A DNA stretch of 64,000 nucleotides from Sinomonas terrae (GCF_022539255.1 NZ_JAKZBV010000001.1:310001-374000), one strand, 5' to 3'; counted from the first letter of the stretch, positions 1 through 9,279 are shown. The notes: generated from the letters alone by a model not told the origin. Made by a program: numbers and translations.

Positions 1-22
1 TCTTGTAGTCAGCGAAGGGCAT
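1..22 (-). CDS. 5' end of a gene leaving the window (partial)
   Basis: An ATG at 22-20 on the minus strand opens a frame reading MPFADYK before the window edge. A GGAG-type ribosome binding site lies about five bases upstream of it. Seven residues cannot identify the product. Similar N-termini precede the Rossmann motif in some short-chain dehydrogenases, but that is only a guess from memory. It would be transcribed in the same direction as the symporter gene to its right, with a strong hairpin between them. Confidence 0.4.
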
Positions 23-88
23 CGGTTCTCCGGGGAAGGACGAGGCTGTGCGCCAACGGCACGGCCAGATGGTCTGGTGTGGTCGGAA

Positions 89-145
89 GCTGCGGCGGTG
101 TCGGGGCGGTGACTTGAGCGGTCACTACCCTGACACCGCCGCAGC
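89..145 (-). terminator. Hairpin terminator after the symporter gene
   Basis: GCTGCGGCGGTGTC (89-102) and GACACCGCCGCAGC (132-145) form a perfect 14-bp stem. A second small stem (GTGAC/GTCAC) sits inside the loop. It lies 45 bases past the symporter stop codon. There is no strong U-run, which is common for actinobacterial terminators. Confidence 0.7.
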
Positions 146-189
146 CGCACTGGTGGAACTGCTTGCGGGCTCGGACGAGGGACGGGGCG

Positions 190-1587
190 TCAGTCCACTG
201 TGCGGGGCTTGGCAGCGAGATCGGAGGTGGCCCTGGCCGGGAGCCCGATGGCGGCGGTGATGACGGCCTTCTCCCGCTCGCTCTGCTGCACGTCGTCGAG
301 CTCCTTGAGGGTGTACTTTCGGGTCTCCTTGGCGGTGAGCGCCGAGACCCCCGCGAAGAGCATGAACCCGATCGCGACCAGGGACGGGCCGAGCCAGTCC
401 TTGAGGTTGGCGCCCGCGAGTGCTGTCGCGAGGACGGGGCCGATGACCCCCGAGATGGCGAAGCCGATCTGGGTGCCGAGGGCGAGCCCGGAGACGCGCA
501 GCCGGCCGGGGAACATCTCTGCGAAGAACGAGGGCCAGGACGCGTTCACCATGGAGTAGAAGAGGGAGTAGTTGATGATGCCGAACAGGAAGATCAGCGC
601 CCAGTTGCCGGTCGTGATCGACCAGAGGTAGGGCGCCATCGTGATGCCGACGCCGATCGTTCCGCTGAGGAACATCGTCTTGCGGCCGACCTTGTCCACG
701 AGGAACCCTGCCAGGGGGGTGATGGCCAGGGCGATCACGGCCGAGACCGTCGTGGTCAGGAGCATGGTCGGCTTGTCCAGCTTGTACCCGGAGGTTCCGA
801 ACGCCACCGAGAAGGTCTGCATCATGTAGCTCGTGCCCGCGATGAGCGCGCAGAACACGATCCGCAGAACCGCGCGCCAGTGGAAGCGCAGGAGGTGTCG
901 GAGCGGGGCGACGTTCGCCTTGGCGCGCTGGGCCTCGACGAACTCCGGCGGCTCCTGGACATGGCGGCGGATCAGGTAGGCGACCACCACCACGACGGCC
1001 GAGAACCAGAACGGGAGCCGCCAGCCCCAGGACAGCAGCTGCTGCGAAGGCATCGCGGCGATCGGGATGAAGAGCAGCAGCGTCAGCAGCGTGCCCGAGG
1101 ATGCGCCCAGGGTCGTGAAGCTCGTGATGAACCCGCGACGGCGATCTGAAGAGTGCTCCAGGCTCATGGTGATCGCGCTGGGCTGCTCGCCGGAGAGGCA
1201 CAGCCCCTGGATGACGCGGATCGCCACGAGCAGGATCGGAGCGGCGGCACCGATCTGGTCGTACGTCGGCAGGCAGCCGATCAGGAAGGTGCACCCGCCG
1301 ATGCCGAACAGCGTGATCATCATGACGAACTTGCGGCCGAAGCGATCGCCCATCGGCCCCAGGATGAGAGAGCCGAGGGGCCGCACGGCGTAGCCGACCG
1401 CGAACGTGACCAGGGACAGCAGCACGCTGATGCCCTGGGGCAGCTGGGGCGAGAAGAAGAGGACGTTCAGAATCAATGCCGACGCAGTGCCGTACACCGC
1501 GAAGTCGTAGTACTCGAGCGTGGTGCCGATCCAGGCCGCGACTGCCGCCCTGACCGGGGTCTTCTTGGGAAGTATGGTTTCAGTCAT
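190..1587 (-). CDS. MFS metabolite:H+ symporter (MHS family)
   Basis: This is a 465-residue twelve-helix transporter of the inner membrane. The N-terminal part reads WIGTTLEYYDFAVYGTASAL and is followed by the loop GDRFGRKFVM, the signature of the metabolite:H+ symporter branch (ShiA, KgtP, ProP relatives). The ATG at 1587 is chosen because GGAG lies about eight bases upstream and because an upstream extension to 1797 is not membrane-like. The substrate cannot be read from the sequence; the family carries organic acids, osmolytes and aromatic acids. It stands alone behind a long non-coding stretch, so it probably has its own promoter. The name of the family is secure, the substrate is unknown. 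Confidence 0.88.
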   Translation of the reverse strand: MTETILPKKTPVRAAVAAWIGTTLEYYDFAVYGTASALILNVLFFSPQLPQGISVLLSLVTFAVGYAVRPLGSLILGPMGDRFGRKFVMMITLFGIGGCTFLIGCLPTYDQIGAAAPILLVAIRVIQGLCLSGEQPSAITMSLEHSSDRRRGFITSFTTLGASSGTLLTLLLFIPIAAMPSQQLLSWGWRLPFWFSAVVVVVAYLIRRHVQEPPEFVEAQRAKANVAPLRHLLRFHWRAVLRIVFCALIAGTSYMMQTFSVAFGTSGYKLDKPTMLLTTTVSAVIALAITPLAGFLVDKVGRKTMFLSGTIGVGITMAPYLWSITTGNWALIFLFGIINYSLFYSMVNASWPSFFAEMFPGRLRVSGLALGTQIGFAISGVIGPVLATALAGANLKDWLGPSLVAIGFMLFAGVSALTAKETRKYTLKELDDVQQSEREKAVITAAIGLPARATSDLAAKPRTVD

Positions 1588-2585
1588 TTCGTCTCCATTG
1601 GCGATGGGTGAGCAGCGGCTTGTCCACAGGCAGAAAGGGCGAGAGCGGAGACAGCCGGGAGGTCCGTGGCCGCTGCGCGATGCTTCGCATAAAATCTCAT
1701 AATGTGCTCTTTCTGATGCGAGAAAATTCAATCTTGGCCATTTGCTAAATAGGCCGAAAATCGATGGCTCGGGTGTTTTGGAACGGTCCGAGAACACTAC
1801 CGACCAAGGCGGCGACGCTGCGGACTGGTCACAACTTCAAAGTAGCGTTTGAGGTGTTGGTCACACAAAGACAGCTTTTGTGTTCCTACATAGCGATCGA
1901 TTATGACGTGGCGCCCCAAGGCGTGAGACGTTGGACGCCCGGAAGCTCGAGCACTTCGGGAGGATCCTGCGGTGGGTGGCCCGGCGCGTCATCCGGAACG
2001 GCAAGCTCAACCTGACGTTGATCTTCGAGCAGTGGGAACGAGGCGCCACTGAGCTCGAGCTGAAGGACCATCCATAAGAGGGCCTTATCCGGTCAATTCA
2101 CTTTCATCTTATTCAGTGCCAATTGTGCTGCCTACCATTGAGCTGCAGGCCGATTTGTCATCAGCGGACTCGCCAACGCAGCGCAAGGAGGCTTGGAGTG
2201 AACAAGATCAGCAGCGCCGACCGAGCCTTGGGAAATTCCCAACGAGCCACGGTCGTGCACACCGGGTCGCATTGCCCCATGAGTGGCTTGTGGCAGCCCC
2301 TCGAATCATCGGCTGAACCGATTTTCATTTTCGAGGGCAGTATGATGCCTCCGCACGACGGCGGAAGCGCAACGTGGACTCTGATTGATGCCGGGGACGG
2401 ATCGCGAGCCGGGGGGAGTCTCAGAACTACACCCAGAAGAGAGAAGTAAAGGAGCGGAGTTCTCGGCCCAGATGCACCTCTTGGGCATGTGACCGCCCTT
2501 CTCAGGCGGTCGGCGAGTTGGCCGGCGTAGCGAGTTGGCCGCTGCGTCCTGCCCCAACAGAGTTGTGGCAGCTACCGTTGGGCGC
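1588..2585. other. Long intergenic stretch with remnants and hairpins
   Basis: About 1 kb lies between the divergent symporter and ligD genes without a convincing complete gene. It holds a single DnaA-box word TTGTCCACA (1620-1628), an imperfect dyad near 1736-1755 (GGCC-ATTT / AAAT-A-GGCC), a coding-like fragment at 1907-2077, a 7-bp stem GACCGCC/GGCGGTC (2492-2512) and a direct repeat GCGAGTTGGCC at 2514 and 2531. Base composition is lower in GC than in the flanking genes, which may point to decayed or foreign sequence. Confidence 0.5.
1907..2077 (+). pseudogene. Coding-like fragment, 3' end of a lost gene
   Basis: The frame ending at the TAA at 2075-2077 translates to a charged, amphipathic stretch that includes ARKLEHFGRILRWVARRV and LTLIFEQWERGATELELKDHP. 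It has strong GC-third-position bias, whereas the bases before it do not. No start codon lies in frame; a TGA stands at 1904. It looks like the C-terminus of a truncated gene. I do not recognise the family. It could also be chance. Confidence 0.3.
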
Positions 2586-4754
2586 ATGGCGGATTCTGAG
2601 GTCCTGCACGTGGACGGCCCCGACGGCGCGCGGGAGGTCAAGCTGAGCAGCCCAGACAAGGTGCTGTGGCCCGGCGTCGAGGGGCATGGTCCCCTCACCA
2701 AGCGTGACTTGGCCGGCTACCTGATCTCGGTGGCATCGCCTTTTCTGCGGCTCAACGGCGACCGGCCCATGACTCTTCAGCGCTTCCCCGAAGGGATCGA
2801 CGGCGAGGAGTTCTTCTCGAAGCGGCCGCCGCGGGGCGCGCCTTCCTACCTCAGGACGGTGACGTGCACCTACCCGTCGCACAGACGCCACGACCAGCTG
2901 GTCTTCGACGAGGCCGCCGAGCTCGCGTGGGCAGCGCAGATGGGAACGATCACCTTCCACCCGTGGCCAGTGCGCACGGCCAATCTGGACAACCCGGACG
3001 AGCTGCGGATCGACCTCGATCCGCAGCCCGGGCGCGACTTCCGGGACGCCGTCACCGCCGCGCTCGCGCTGCGCGAGGTGATGGCCGAGGCCGGGCTCAC
3101 GGCCTACGCCAAGACCTCGGGCAACCGGGGCGTCCACGTCTACGCGCGGATCCGGCCCACGCACGAGTTCCTTGAGGTGCGGCACGCCGTCATCGGGATT
3201 GCACGCGAGCTGGAGCGCCGCATGCCGGACCTCGTGACCAGCTCGTGGTGGAAGGAGGAGCGTGGCGAGCGGGTCTTCGTCGACTTCAACCAGGCCAACC
3301 GCGACCGGACGATCGCCGCCGCCTATTCGCCCCGGCCCTTGCCGCACGCGCCCGTCTCGACCCCGCTGACGTGGGACGAACTCCCCGACGCCGACCCGCG
3401 CGACTTCACCGTCCGTACGGTTCCCGCGCTGCTGGCCGCCCGTGACTGCCCGTGGGCAGAGATCGACGCCGTGCCGGGTGACATCTCGGGCGCACTCGCC
3501 TTATGGGAGGCGGACCTCGAGCGCGGCCTCGGCGAGCTCAACTTCCCGCCGGACTACCCCAAGATGCCCGGCGAGCCGCCGCGGGTGCCGCCAAGCAAGC
3601 GCAAGGCGGACCGAGCCGACGTCGACTATTCGGCGCCCAAAGCGGAGCGCGACGCCGAGTGGGGCACCGCGATCGCTCCCCCCTACGGGCCGATGCTGGC
3701 CAAGCCGGTCAAGAAGCTCCCCATCGGGGAGTACCTGTACGAGCCGAAGTGGGATGGCTTCCGCTCGATCGTGTGGCGCTCGGGTGATCGGGTGGAGATC
3801 GGATCGCGTAATGCGCTGCCCATGACGCGCTACTTCCCGGAGCTCGTCGAGGCCATCGTCGCAAGCTTCCCCGACCACTCGGTCATCGACGGCGAAATCG
3901 TCCTCGTGGATCCGGACACCGGCGACCGGCTCAACTTCGATGCCCTCCAGCAGCGCATTCACCCCGCGGCCTCTCGCATCGCCAAGCTGAGCGCCGCAAC
4001 GCCGGCGAGCTTCGTGGCGTTCGACCTGCTCGCTCTGGGCCAGACCAACTACGTCGAGCGCCCGTTCCGCGAGCGGCGCGCAGCTCTTGAGGAGGCCTTC
4101 AAGGACGCAAGGCCCCCGGTCTACCTCACTCAGGTGACCAAGGACCCCGATCTCGCGCTGGAATGGTTCAGCAGGTTCGAGGGCGCCGGCCTGGACGGCG
4201 TCATCGCCAAGCCCCTCGGGGAACTCTATGCCGAGGACAAGCGGGTCATGTCCAAACTCAAGCACGAGCGGACAGCCGACTGCGTCCTCGCCGGGTACCG
4301 GCTCTACAAGGACGAGCCCGACGCCGTCGGATCCCTGCTCCTGGGCCTGTACGACGCCCAGGGCAGGCTCAACTCAGTGGGCGTCATCGGGGCGTTTCCC
4401 ATGGCTCGCCGCAAGGAGCTGTTCGAGGAGCTGCAGCCGCTCGTGACCACGTTCGAGGGGCACCCTTGGGCGTGGGCGCAGCCCGCCGCGGTGCTGCCGG
4501 ACAACCGCGACCAGTCGGCACCGCGCACCCCGACGGCGGCGGCGCGCTCCCGCTGGAATGCGGACAAGGACCTCTCGTTCGTCCCGCTACGGCCGGAGCG
4601 TGTCGTCGAGGTCAGGTACGACCACATGGAGGGCGAGCGGTTCCGCCACACCGCGCAATGGGTCCGATGGCGCCCGGACCGCTCGCCAGAATCGTGCACC
4701 TATGACCAGCTCGAGGAACCCGTCAGCTACGACCTTTCCTCGGTGCTGACCTAG
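2586..4754 (+). CDS. ligD: Non-homologous end-joining polymerase-ligase (LigD-like)
   Basis: This 722-residue protein fuses an archaeo-eukaryotic primase-type polymerase domain (about 1-290) to an ATP-dependent DNA ligase domain (about 365-722). The polymerase carries the metal-binding D143-x-D145 of IDLDPQ and the SGNRGVHVY nucleotide motif. The ligase carries the adenylation lysine K388 in EPKWDGFR and the downstream GVIAKPLG and KLKHERTADC motifs. In known systems LigD fills and seals double-strand breaks with Ku. The phosphoesterase domain (HxDLRLE-type) found in mycobacterial LigD is absent, as the linker at 290-365 is only a basic, proline-rich stretch. No ku gene is in the window. The ATG at 2586 is preferred because the polymerase homology starts just after it; its ribosome binding site is weak. 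Confidence 0.88.
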   Translation: MADSEVLHVDGPDGAREVKLSSPDKVLWPGVEGHGPLTKRDLAGYLISVASPFLRLNGDRPMTLQRFPEGIDGEEFFSKRPPRGAPSYLRTVTCTYPSHRRHDQLVFDEAAELAWAAQMGTITFHPWPVRTANLDNPDELRIDLDPQPGRDFRDAVTAALALREVMAEAGLTAYAKTSGNRGVHVYARIRPTHEFLEVRHAVIGIARELERRMPDLVTSSWWKEERGERVFVDFNQANRDRTIAAAYSPRPLPHAPVSTPLTWDELPDADPRDFTVRTVPALLAARDCPWAEIDAVPGDISGALALWEADLERGLGELNFPPDYPKMPGEPPRVPPSKRKADRADVDYSAPKAERDAEWGTAIAPPYGPMLAKPVKKLPIGEYLYEPKWDGFRSIVWRSGDRVEIGSRNALPMTRYFPELVEAIVASFPDHSVIDGEIVLVDPDTGDRLNFDALQQRIHPAASRIAKLSAATPASFVAFDLLALGQTNYVERPFRERRAALEEAFKDARPPVYLTQVTKDPDLALEWFSRFEGAGLDGVIAKPLGELYAEDKRVMSKLKHERTADCVLAGYRLYKDEPDAVGSLLLGLYDAQGRLNSVGVIGAFPMARRKELFEELQPLVTTFEGHPWAWAQPAAVLPDNRDQSAPRTPTAAARSRWNADKDLSFVPLRPERVVEVRYDHMEGERFRHTAQWVRWRPDRSPESCTYDQLEEPVSYDLSSVLT

Positions 4755-4820
4755 GACCGGCCCGCGTAGGCCGCCGCGCAAGGGGCAGTTCCTTGACCCC
4801 GCCCTAGCGCAAACGCTCAG

Positions 4821-4953
4821 GTTTCTGACCGGGATTGCGGCGAGAAACGGCTGAGACCGCGGCGTGTCGGTCGTCGACACGCCGCCGCCTCATTTCAAAC
4901 CTGGTCGGAATCACCAGCTGGTCGGAATCACCAGCTGGTCGGAATCACCCCGG
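4821..4953. repeat. Dispersed palindromic element (family A) with 17-bp triplicate
   Basis: The core is the hairpin CGGCGTGTCG / CGACACGCCG (4860-4884), flanked by TTTCTGACC on the left and GGTCGGAA on the right. Related copies lie near 34743-34831, 40796-40884 and 41623-41714. Here the right flank is expanded: GGTCGGAATCACCAGCT starts at 4903, 4920 and 4937, an exact 17-bp period. It sits between ligD and the SDR gene. Confidence 0.6.
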
Positions 4954-5064
4954 CCCGGGCCCGACGGCGGCCCCTACGCGGAACCCGCCCCTACACCGCC
5001 CCCGCCCCTACACCGCCCCCGCACCACCGGCTACTGTCGAAGGAACCCGCGAAGGAGGCCGGAC

Positions 5065-5835
5065 GTGGCGCGCATCTTCATCACCGGATCCACCCAGGGC
5101 CTCGGCCTCGCCGCGGCCCGGGCGCTCATCGCGCAAGGGCACGACGTCGTCGTCCATGCGCGCACGGCCCAGCGGGCCGGCGACCTCGGCGAGGTTGCCG
5201 CGGAAGCGGCGGGCGTCGTCGTCGGCGATCTCTCGGTGCGCGCCGAGACGCTCGCGCTCGCCGACGAAGTCAACGAACTCGGGCCCATGGACGCCGTGAT
5301 CCAGAACGCCGGCGTCTACACGGAGCAGCGCCGGATTGCGACGCCAGAAGGCCATGCGAGAGTGCTCGCGGTCAACGTCCTCGCCCCGTACCTCCTCACG
5401 GCCAAGCTCGCGCGGCCGTCGCGCATGGTCTTCCTGACGAGCGGCATGCACCGCAGCGGCACGGCCTCGCTCGACGACGTCGACTGGCTCGCGCGCCAAT
5501 GGGAGGCCTACCAGGCGTACTCCGACAGCAAGCTGCTCGTGAGCGCGCTCGCCTTCGGGCTCGCCCGGCGCTGGCCCGACGTCGCGAGCAACGCCGTCGA
5601 CCCCGGCTGGGTGCCCACGCGCATGGGCGGCCCGAACGCCCCCGACGACCTCGAACAGGGCCACCTCACCCAAGTCTGGCTCGCGGCAGGGGAGGACGAC
5701 GCCGCGCGGACCAGCGGCGGCTACTGGTATCACCAGCGCCGCCGCGAGCCCGCCGCCCCGGTCCGGGACCCGGCGTTTCAGGATGCGGTGATCGACAAGC
5801 TCGCCGACATCACGCGCGTGGTCCTGCCGAAGTAG
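5065..5835 (+). CDS. Short-chain dehydrogenase/reductase
   Basis: This 256-residue protein is a classical-type SDR oxidoreductase. It has the nucleotide-binding TGSTQGLG near the N-terminus, NAG at the end of strand 4, a serine in TSGMH, and the catalytic pair in AYSDSK. The pattern of the dinucleotide motif fits NAD(P) use; the substrate is unknown. The GTG start at 5065 is supported by AAGGAGG six bases upstream, and the SDR fold begins directly there. It is convergent with the alcohol dehydrogenase gene, only 20 bases away. Confidence 0.85.
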   Translation: MARIFITGSTQGLGLAAARALIAQGHDVVVHARTAQRAGDLGEVAAEAAGVVVGDLSVRAETLALADEVNELGPMDAVIQNAGVYTEQRRIATPEGHARVLAVNVLAPYLLTAKLARPSRMVFLTSGMHRSGTASLDDVDWLARQWEAYQAYSDSKLLVSALAFGLARRWPDVASNAVDPGWVPTRMGGPNAPDDLEQGHLTQVWLAAGEDDAARTSGGYWYHQRRREPAAPVRDPAFQDAVIDKLADITRVVLPK

Positions 5836-5855
5836 CCGAGCGAGGCTAGGGCAGG

Positions 5856-6878
5856 CTAGGGCCGGAGCAGCACCTTGATCGCGCGCCGCTCGTCCATGGC
5901 CTTGTACGCCTCGGCCGCCTCATCGAGCGGAAGTTCGAGGTCGAAGACCTTGCCGGGGTTGATCTCCCGGTTCCAGATGAGCTCGATCAGCTGCGGCAGG
6001 TATTCGCGCACGGGCGCGGGGCCGCCGTGGAGGTGCACGTGCGAGAAGAAGAGCTCCTGGCCGGGGAGTTCGACGTCGTGCGAGACGCCCACGTAGCCGA
6101 CGTGCCCGCCCGGGCGGGTCGAGCGGATGGCCTGCATCATGGACTCCTGGGTGCCGACCGCCTCGATCACCGAGTGCGCGCCGAGCCCGCCCGTGAGCTC
6201 CTTGACCTTCGCCACGCCGTCGTCGCCGCGTTCCTCGACGATGTCCGTCGCGCCGAACTCGCGCGCGAGGGCCTGTCGAGAGGCGTGACGAGACATCGCG
6301 ATGATCCGCTCCGCGCCGAGCTGCTTCGCGGCCAGGACCGCGAGGAGCCCGACGGCGCCGTCCCCGACGACCGCGACTGTCTTGCCGGGGCCGACCGCGG
6401 CCGCGACCGCGCCGAACCAGCCCGTGCCCAGCACATCGGAGGCCGCGAGCAGGCTTGGGATCAGGTCGTCGTCGGGCATTCCGGGCGTTGCGACGAGCGT
6501 GCCGTCCGCGAGCGGGACGCGCAGCAGTTCCGCCTGGCAGCCGAGGCTGCCCATTCCGACGCGGTGGACGCACGAGGTCTGGTAGCCGGAACGGCAGATC
6601 TCGCACGTGTTGTCCGAGGCGAAGAACGAGCCGATGACGAAGTCGCCCGGCTTGACGTTCCGCACCTCATCGCCGACCTGCTCGACGACGCCCACGTACT
6701 CGTGGCCCATCGGGGAGGGCTCGTTCACCGAGTCGGTGCCGCGATAGGACCACAGGTCGGACCCGCAGACGCAGGTGGCGGCGAGGCGGATGATCGCGTC
6801 GGTCGGCTCGAGGATCGACGGATCCTCGCGCTCTTCGACCCGGACGTCGCCGGGGGCATACATGACAGCTCCACGCAT
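5856..6878 (-). CDS. Zinc-dependent alcohol dehydrogenase (MDR family)
   Basis: This 340-residue medium-chain dehydrogenase has the catalytic-zinc region CVCGSDLWSYRG followed by GHEYVGVVEQVG, and a Rossmann motif VVGDGAVGLLAV. The structural-zinc lobe reads TCEICRSGYQTSC. It has three cysteines rather than the usual four, so that site may be modified. It oxidises an alcohol or reduces an aldehyde with NAD(P); the exact substrate is not visible. The ATG has AAAGGA upstream. It is last in a probable three-gene run, aldo/keto reductase - MFS exporter - this gene, which suggests detoxification of reactive carbonyls or xenobiotics. Confidence 0.87.
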   Translation of the reverse strand: MRGAVMYAPGDVRVEEREDPSILEPTDAIIRLAATCVCGSDLWSYRGTDSVNEPSPMGHEYVGVVEQVGDEVRNVKPGDFVIGSFFASDNTCEICRSGYQTSCVHRVGMGSLGCQAELLRVPLADGTLVATPGMPDDDLIPSLLAASDVLGTGWFGAVAAAVGPGKTVAVVGDGAVGLLAVLAAKQLGAERIIAMSRHASRQALAREFGATDIVEERGDDGVAKVKELTGGLGAHSVIEAVGTQESMMQAIRSTRPGGHVGYVGVSHDVELPGQELFFSHVHLHGGPAPVREYLPQLIELIWNREINPGKVFDLELPLDEAAEAYKAMDERRAIKVLLRP

Positions 6879-6945
6879 GGGGGGTGGTCCTTTCTGAGGT
6901 TCCTTGGAAGGTCTTTCGGAGGTTTGGAAGGTCTTTCTGGGATTT

Positions 6946-8151
6946 CTACTGCGTCACGAGCGGCCCGCGGCGCCCGAGGGCCCAGACGGCGAGCGCCCAG
7001 CAGCTCATGACGATCCCCGCAACGGTGACACCCGCCCACCCGGCCGAGGACCACAGGAGCGCCGCGACGCCCGAGCCGATGGCCCCGCCGATGAAGTTCG
7101 ACGTCACATACGCCGTGTTGAGCCGGCTGCGGCCCTCGTGCGAGAGCGAGAGGAGGCGCGTCTGGTTGAGGACGTTCTGCCCCTGGATCGCGACGTCGAG
7201 GAGGAACACGACGAGCACGAGCATCCACACCGACCGGCCCGAGAACGCTGCGAGCACGAACGAGGCCAGGACGAGCACCCACGCGACGCCCGTCACGGGC
7301 AGGGACCAGCCCTTGTCGTGGAGCCGGCCGGTGCGCTGGGCGGTCACGGCCCCGGCGATGCCCACGAGCCCGAACAGGCCGATGACCGAGACGGGGTAGT
7401 GGAACGGTGGCCCCGCGAGGAGGAACGTGAGCGAGGTCCAGAACATCGTGAACGCCGCGAACCCGGTCGTGGACAGCGCGAGCGTCCACCGCACCGCGCG
7501 CTCGCGGACCACGACGCCGGCCACCGACGCGAGAAGCCTCGCGTACGGGACGCGCGCCTTCCGATGGAGCGGCGGCAGGGCGCGCCACACGAACCCGGCG
7601 AGGACGACGACGGCGACCGCGGCCGCCGCGTACACGGCTCGCCACCCGCCGAACGTGGCGACGAGGCCGCTGATCGCCCGCGACGCGAGGATCCCCGTGA
7701 GGATGCCCGCGACGACGGTCCCGACGACGTGGCCGCGGCGCTTGTCGTCGGCGAGGTCGCCCGCGAGGGGCGTGAGGATCTGCCCGGAGATCGTCGTGAT
7801 GCCCAGCAGGCACAGGGCCACGAGCAGGAAGACGAACGACGGCGCGAGCGCGCACGCGACGAGGACGACCGCCGAGACCAGCATCATGGCCACGGTCAGC
7901 CGCCTCCGGTCGAGCACGTCGCCGAGCGGGACGATGAAGAGGATCCCGACGGCGTAGCCGATCTGCGTCGAGGTCACGAGCCAGCCAGCCGCCGAAGGAG
8001 TCGCATGCAGCTGCTCCGCAATGGTGTCGAGGAGCGGCTGCGCCCAATACAGGTTCGCGACAGCAGCCCCCGAGGCGACCGCGAAGAGCAGCGTGAGACC
8101 ACGCGTCATCGAGGGCTGCTGGGCCGGGGGTTTGGCCTGTGTTCGGCTCAA
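6946..8151 (-). CDS. MFS exporter, DHA1-like
   Basis: This is a 401-residue twelve-helix major facilitator. The helix 1 segment reads GAAVANLYWAQPLL and the loop 2-3 reads GDVLDRRRL, as in the AraJ/YnfM group of drug-type exporters. The start is a TTG at 8151 with AAAGGAG about six bases upstream, and it lies 16 bases after the aldo/keto reductase stop, so the two are probably cotranscribed. The substrate is unknown. The neighbourhood (two oxidoreductases and a divergent regulator) fits export of a toxic or modified small molecule. Confidence 0.85.
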   Translation of the reverse strand: MSRTQAKPPAQQPSMTRGLTLLFAVASGAAVANLYWAQPLLDTIAEQLHATPSAAGWLVTSTQIGYAVGILFIVPLGDVLDRRRLTVAMMLVSAVVLVACALAPSFVFLLVALCLLGITTISGQILTPLAGDLADDKRRGHVVGTVVAGILTGILASRAISGLVATFGGWRAVYAAAAVAVVVLAGFVWRALPPLHRKARVPYARLLASVAGVVVRERAVRWTLALSTTGFAAFTMFWTSLTFLLAGPPFHYPVSVIGLFGLVGIAGAVTAQRTGRLHDKGWSLPVTGVAWVLVLASFVLAAFSGRSVWMLVLVVFLLDVAIQGQNVLNQTRLLSLSHEGRSRLNTAYVTSNFIGGAIGSGVAALLWSSAGWAGVTVAGIVMSCWALAVWALGRRGPLVTQ

Positions 8152-8167
8152 GTGTCTCCTTTCGGGC

Positions 8168-9151
8168 TTAGGCCCAGTTCCCCGTGAGGGTCTCGGTCCT
8201 GTCGTTTGCGGGCGCCGGGGTGGGGGACAGCTCGGAGATCCGGCGCCGCAGCTCCGGGGTCATCTCGACCTCGAGCGCGGCGAGCGACCCTTCGAGCTGT
8301 TCGAGGTTCCGCGCACCGATGATGGGCGCCGTGACGCCCGGGTGCCCCATGGCCCAGGCGACGGCGAGGGCGGCGGGCGCGATCCCGGCGTCGTCCGCGA
8401 AAGCTGCGAAGCGCTCTGCGGTGGTGCGGTCGCTCTCGAGCCCGTAGCGGTCCGCGTAGCGCGCGTTCTCGACCAGACGCCCGCCCTCGGGCTGCTGCCC
8501 GCCGCGGTACTTGCCCGTGAGGAGGCCGCCGCCGAGGGGGCTGTAGGTGATGACGCCCATGTTCTCCGCTTGGGCGAGGGGAAGGATCTCGACCTCGGCC
8601 TGCCGCTTCACGAGGTTGTACATCGGCTCGATGAGCTCGAACCGGGCGAGGCCTTCCCGGGTCGAGACGCCGAGCGCCGTCGCGATCTGCCACGCCGCCC
8701 AGTTGCTCACGGCCGGGTAGAGGATTTTGCCCTGCTGCTGGAGGTCGTCGAGCGCATGGAGGGTCTGCTCGATCGGCGTGCGCGGATCGAACGTGTGAAG
8801 GAAGTAGAAGTCGATCCGGTCCGTTCCCAGACGCGTGAGGCTCGCGTCAACCGACTGCATGAGATGACGGCGCGAGAGGCCCTGCGCATTGGGATCGCCC
8901 TTGACAGGGAAGCCGACCTTCGACGTGATGACGATGTCATCGCGCTCGCCGACAGCGAGCTTGCCCAGGATCTCCTCCGAGCGGCCGCCGCCGTAGACGT
9001 TGGCGGTGTCGAAGAAGTTGATCCCGGCCTCACGGACGCGGCGGTACATCGCCGCCGACGTCTCCTCGTCGGCCTCAGAGCCGAACGACATCGTGCCGAA
9101 GCACAGGGGTGAAACCTGGACGCCGGTGGCGCCGACGGTCCTGTAGTCCAT
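8168..9151 (-). CDS. Aldo/keto reductase
   Basis: This 327-residue protein has a TIM-barrel aldo/keto reductase sequence. It starts with MDYRTVGATGVQVSPLCFGT. The catalytic tetrad is visible as the D of FFDTANVYG, the tyrosine of that motif, the lysine of ITSKVGF, and the histidine of YFLHTFD. It reduces aldehydes or ketones with NADPH. The ATG at 9151 has AAAGGA upstream; a longer in-frame extension to 9781 overlaps the divergent regulator and is rejected. It leads the operon with the MFS exporter and alcohol dehydrogenase, and faces the XRE-type regulator across a 159-bp gap with a dyad. Confidence 0.88.
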   Translation of the reverse strand: MDYRTVGATGVQVSPLCFGTMSFGSEADEETSAAMYRRVREAGINFFDTANVYGGGRSEEILGKLAVGERDDIVITSKVGFPVKGDPNAQGLSRRHLMQSVDASLTRLGTDRIDFYFLHTFDPRTPIEQTLHALDDLQQQGKILYPAVSNWAAWQIATALGVSTREGLARFELIEPMYNLVKRQAEVEILPLAQAENMGVITYSPLGGGLLTGKYRGGQQPEGGRLVENARYADRYGLESDRTTAERFAAFADDAGIAPAALAVAWAMGHPGVTAPIIGARNLEQLEGSLAALEVEMTPELRRRISELSPTPAPANDRTETLTGNWA

Positions 9152-9237
9152 GGGTGTCCTTTCTCCGCCAGACTTATTGCCCGGCACCTTGCTGCCCAAC
9201 ACACTCACCATCCATGCAAACGCCTTGCTTGGTGATG

Positions 9238-9279
9238 AGGGAGTACCCTGCCGATACCGGTTCTGGCAGTACCTCCCTT
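9238..9279. promoter_or_regulatory. Imperfect dyad in the divergent promoter region
   Basis: AGGGAGTACCCTGCC (9238-9252) and GGCAGTACCTCCCTT (9265-9279) form a long imperfect inverted repeat between the divergent aldo/keto reductase and regulator genes. It ends about 30 bases before the regulator start. It is a plausible operator for that regulator; this is inferred from position and symmetry only. Confidence 0.45.

Noticed and set aside
1620..1628. Single DnaA box TTGTCCACA before the symporter
   Set aside because: An isolated 9-mer is expected by chance in 64 kb and has no partner nearby.
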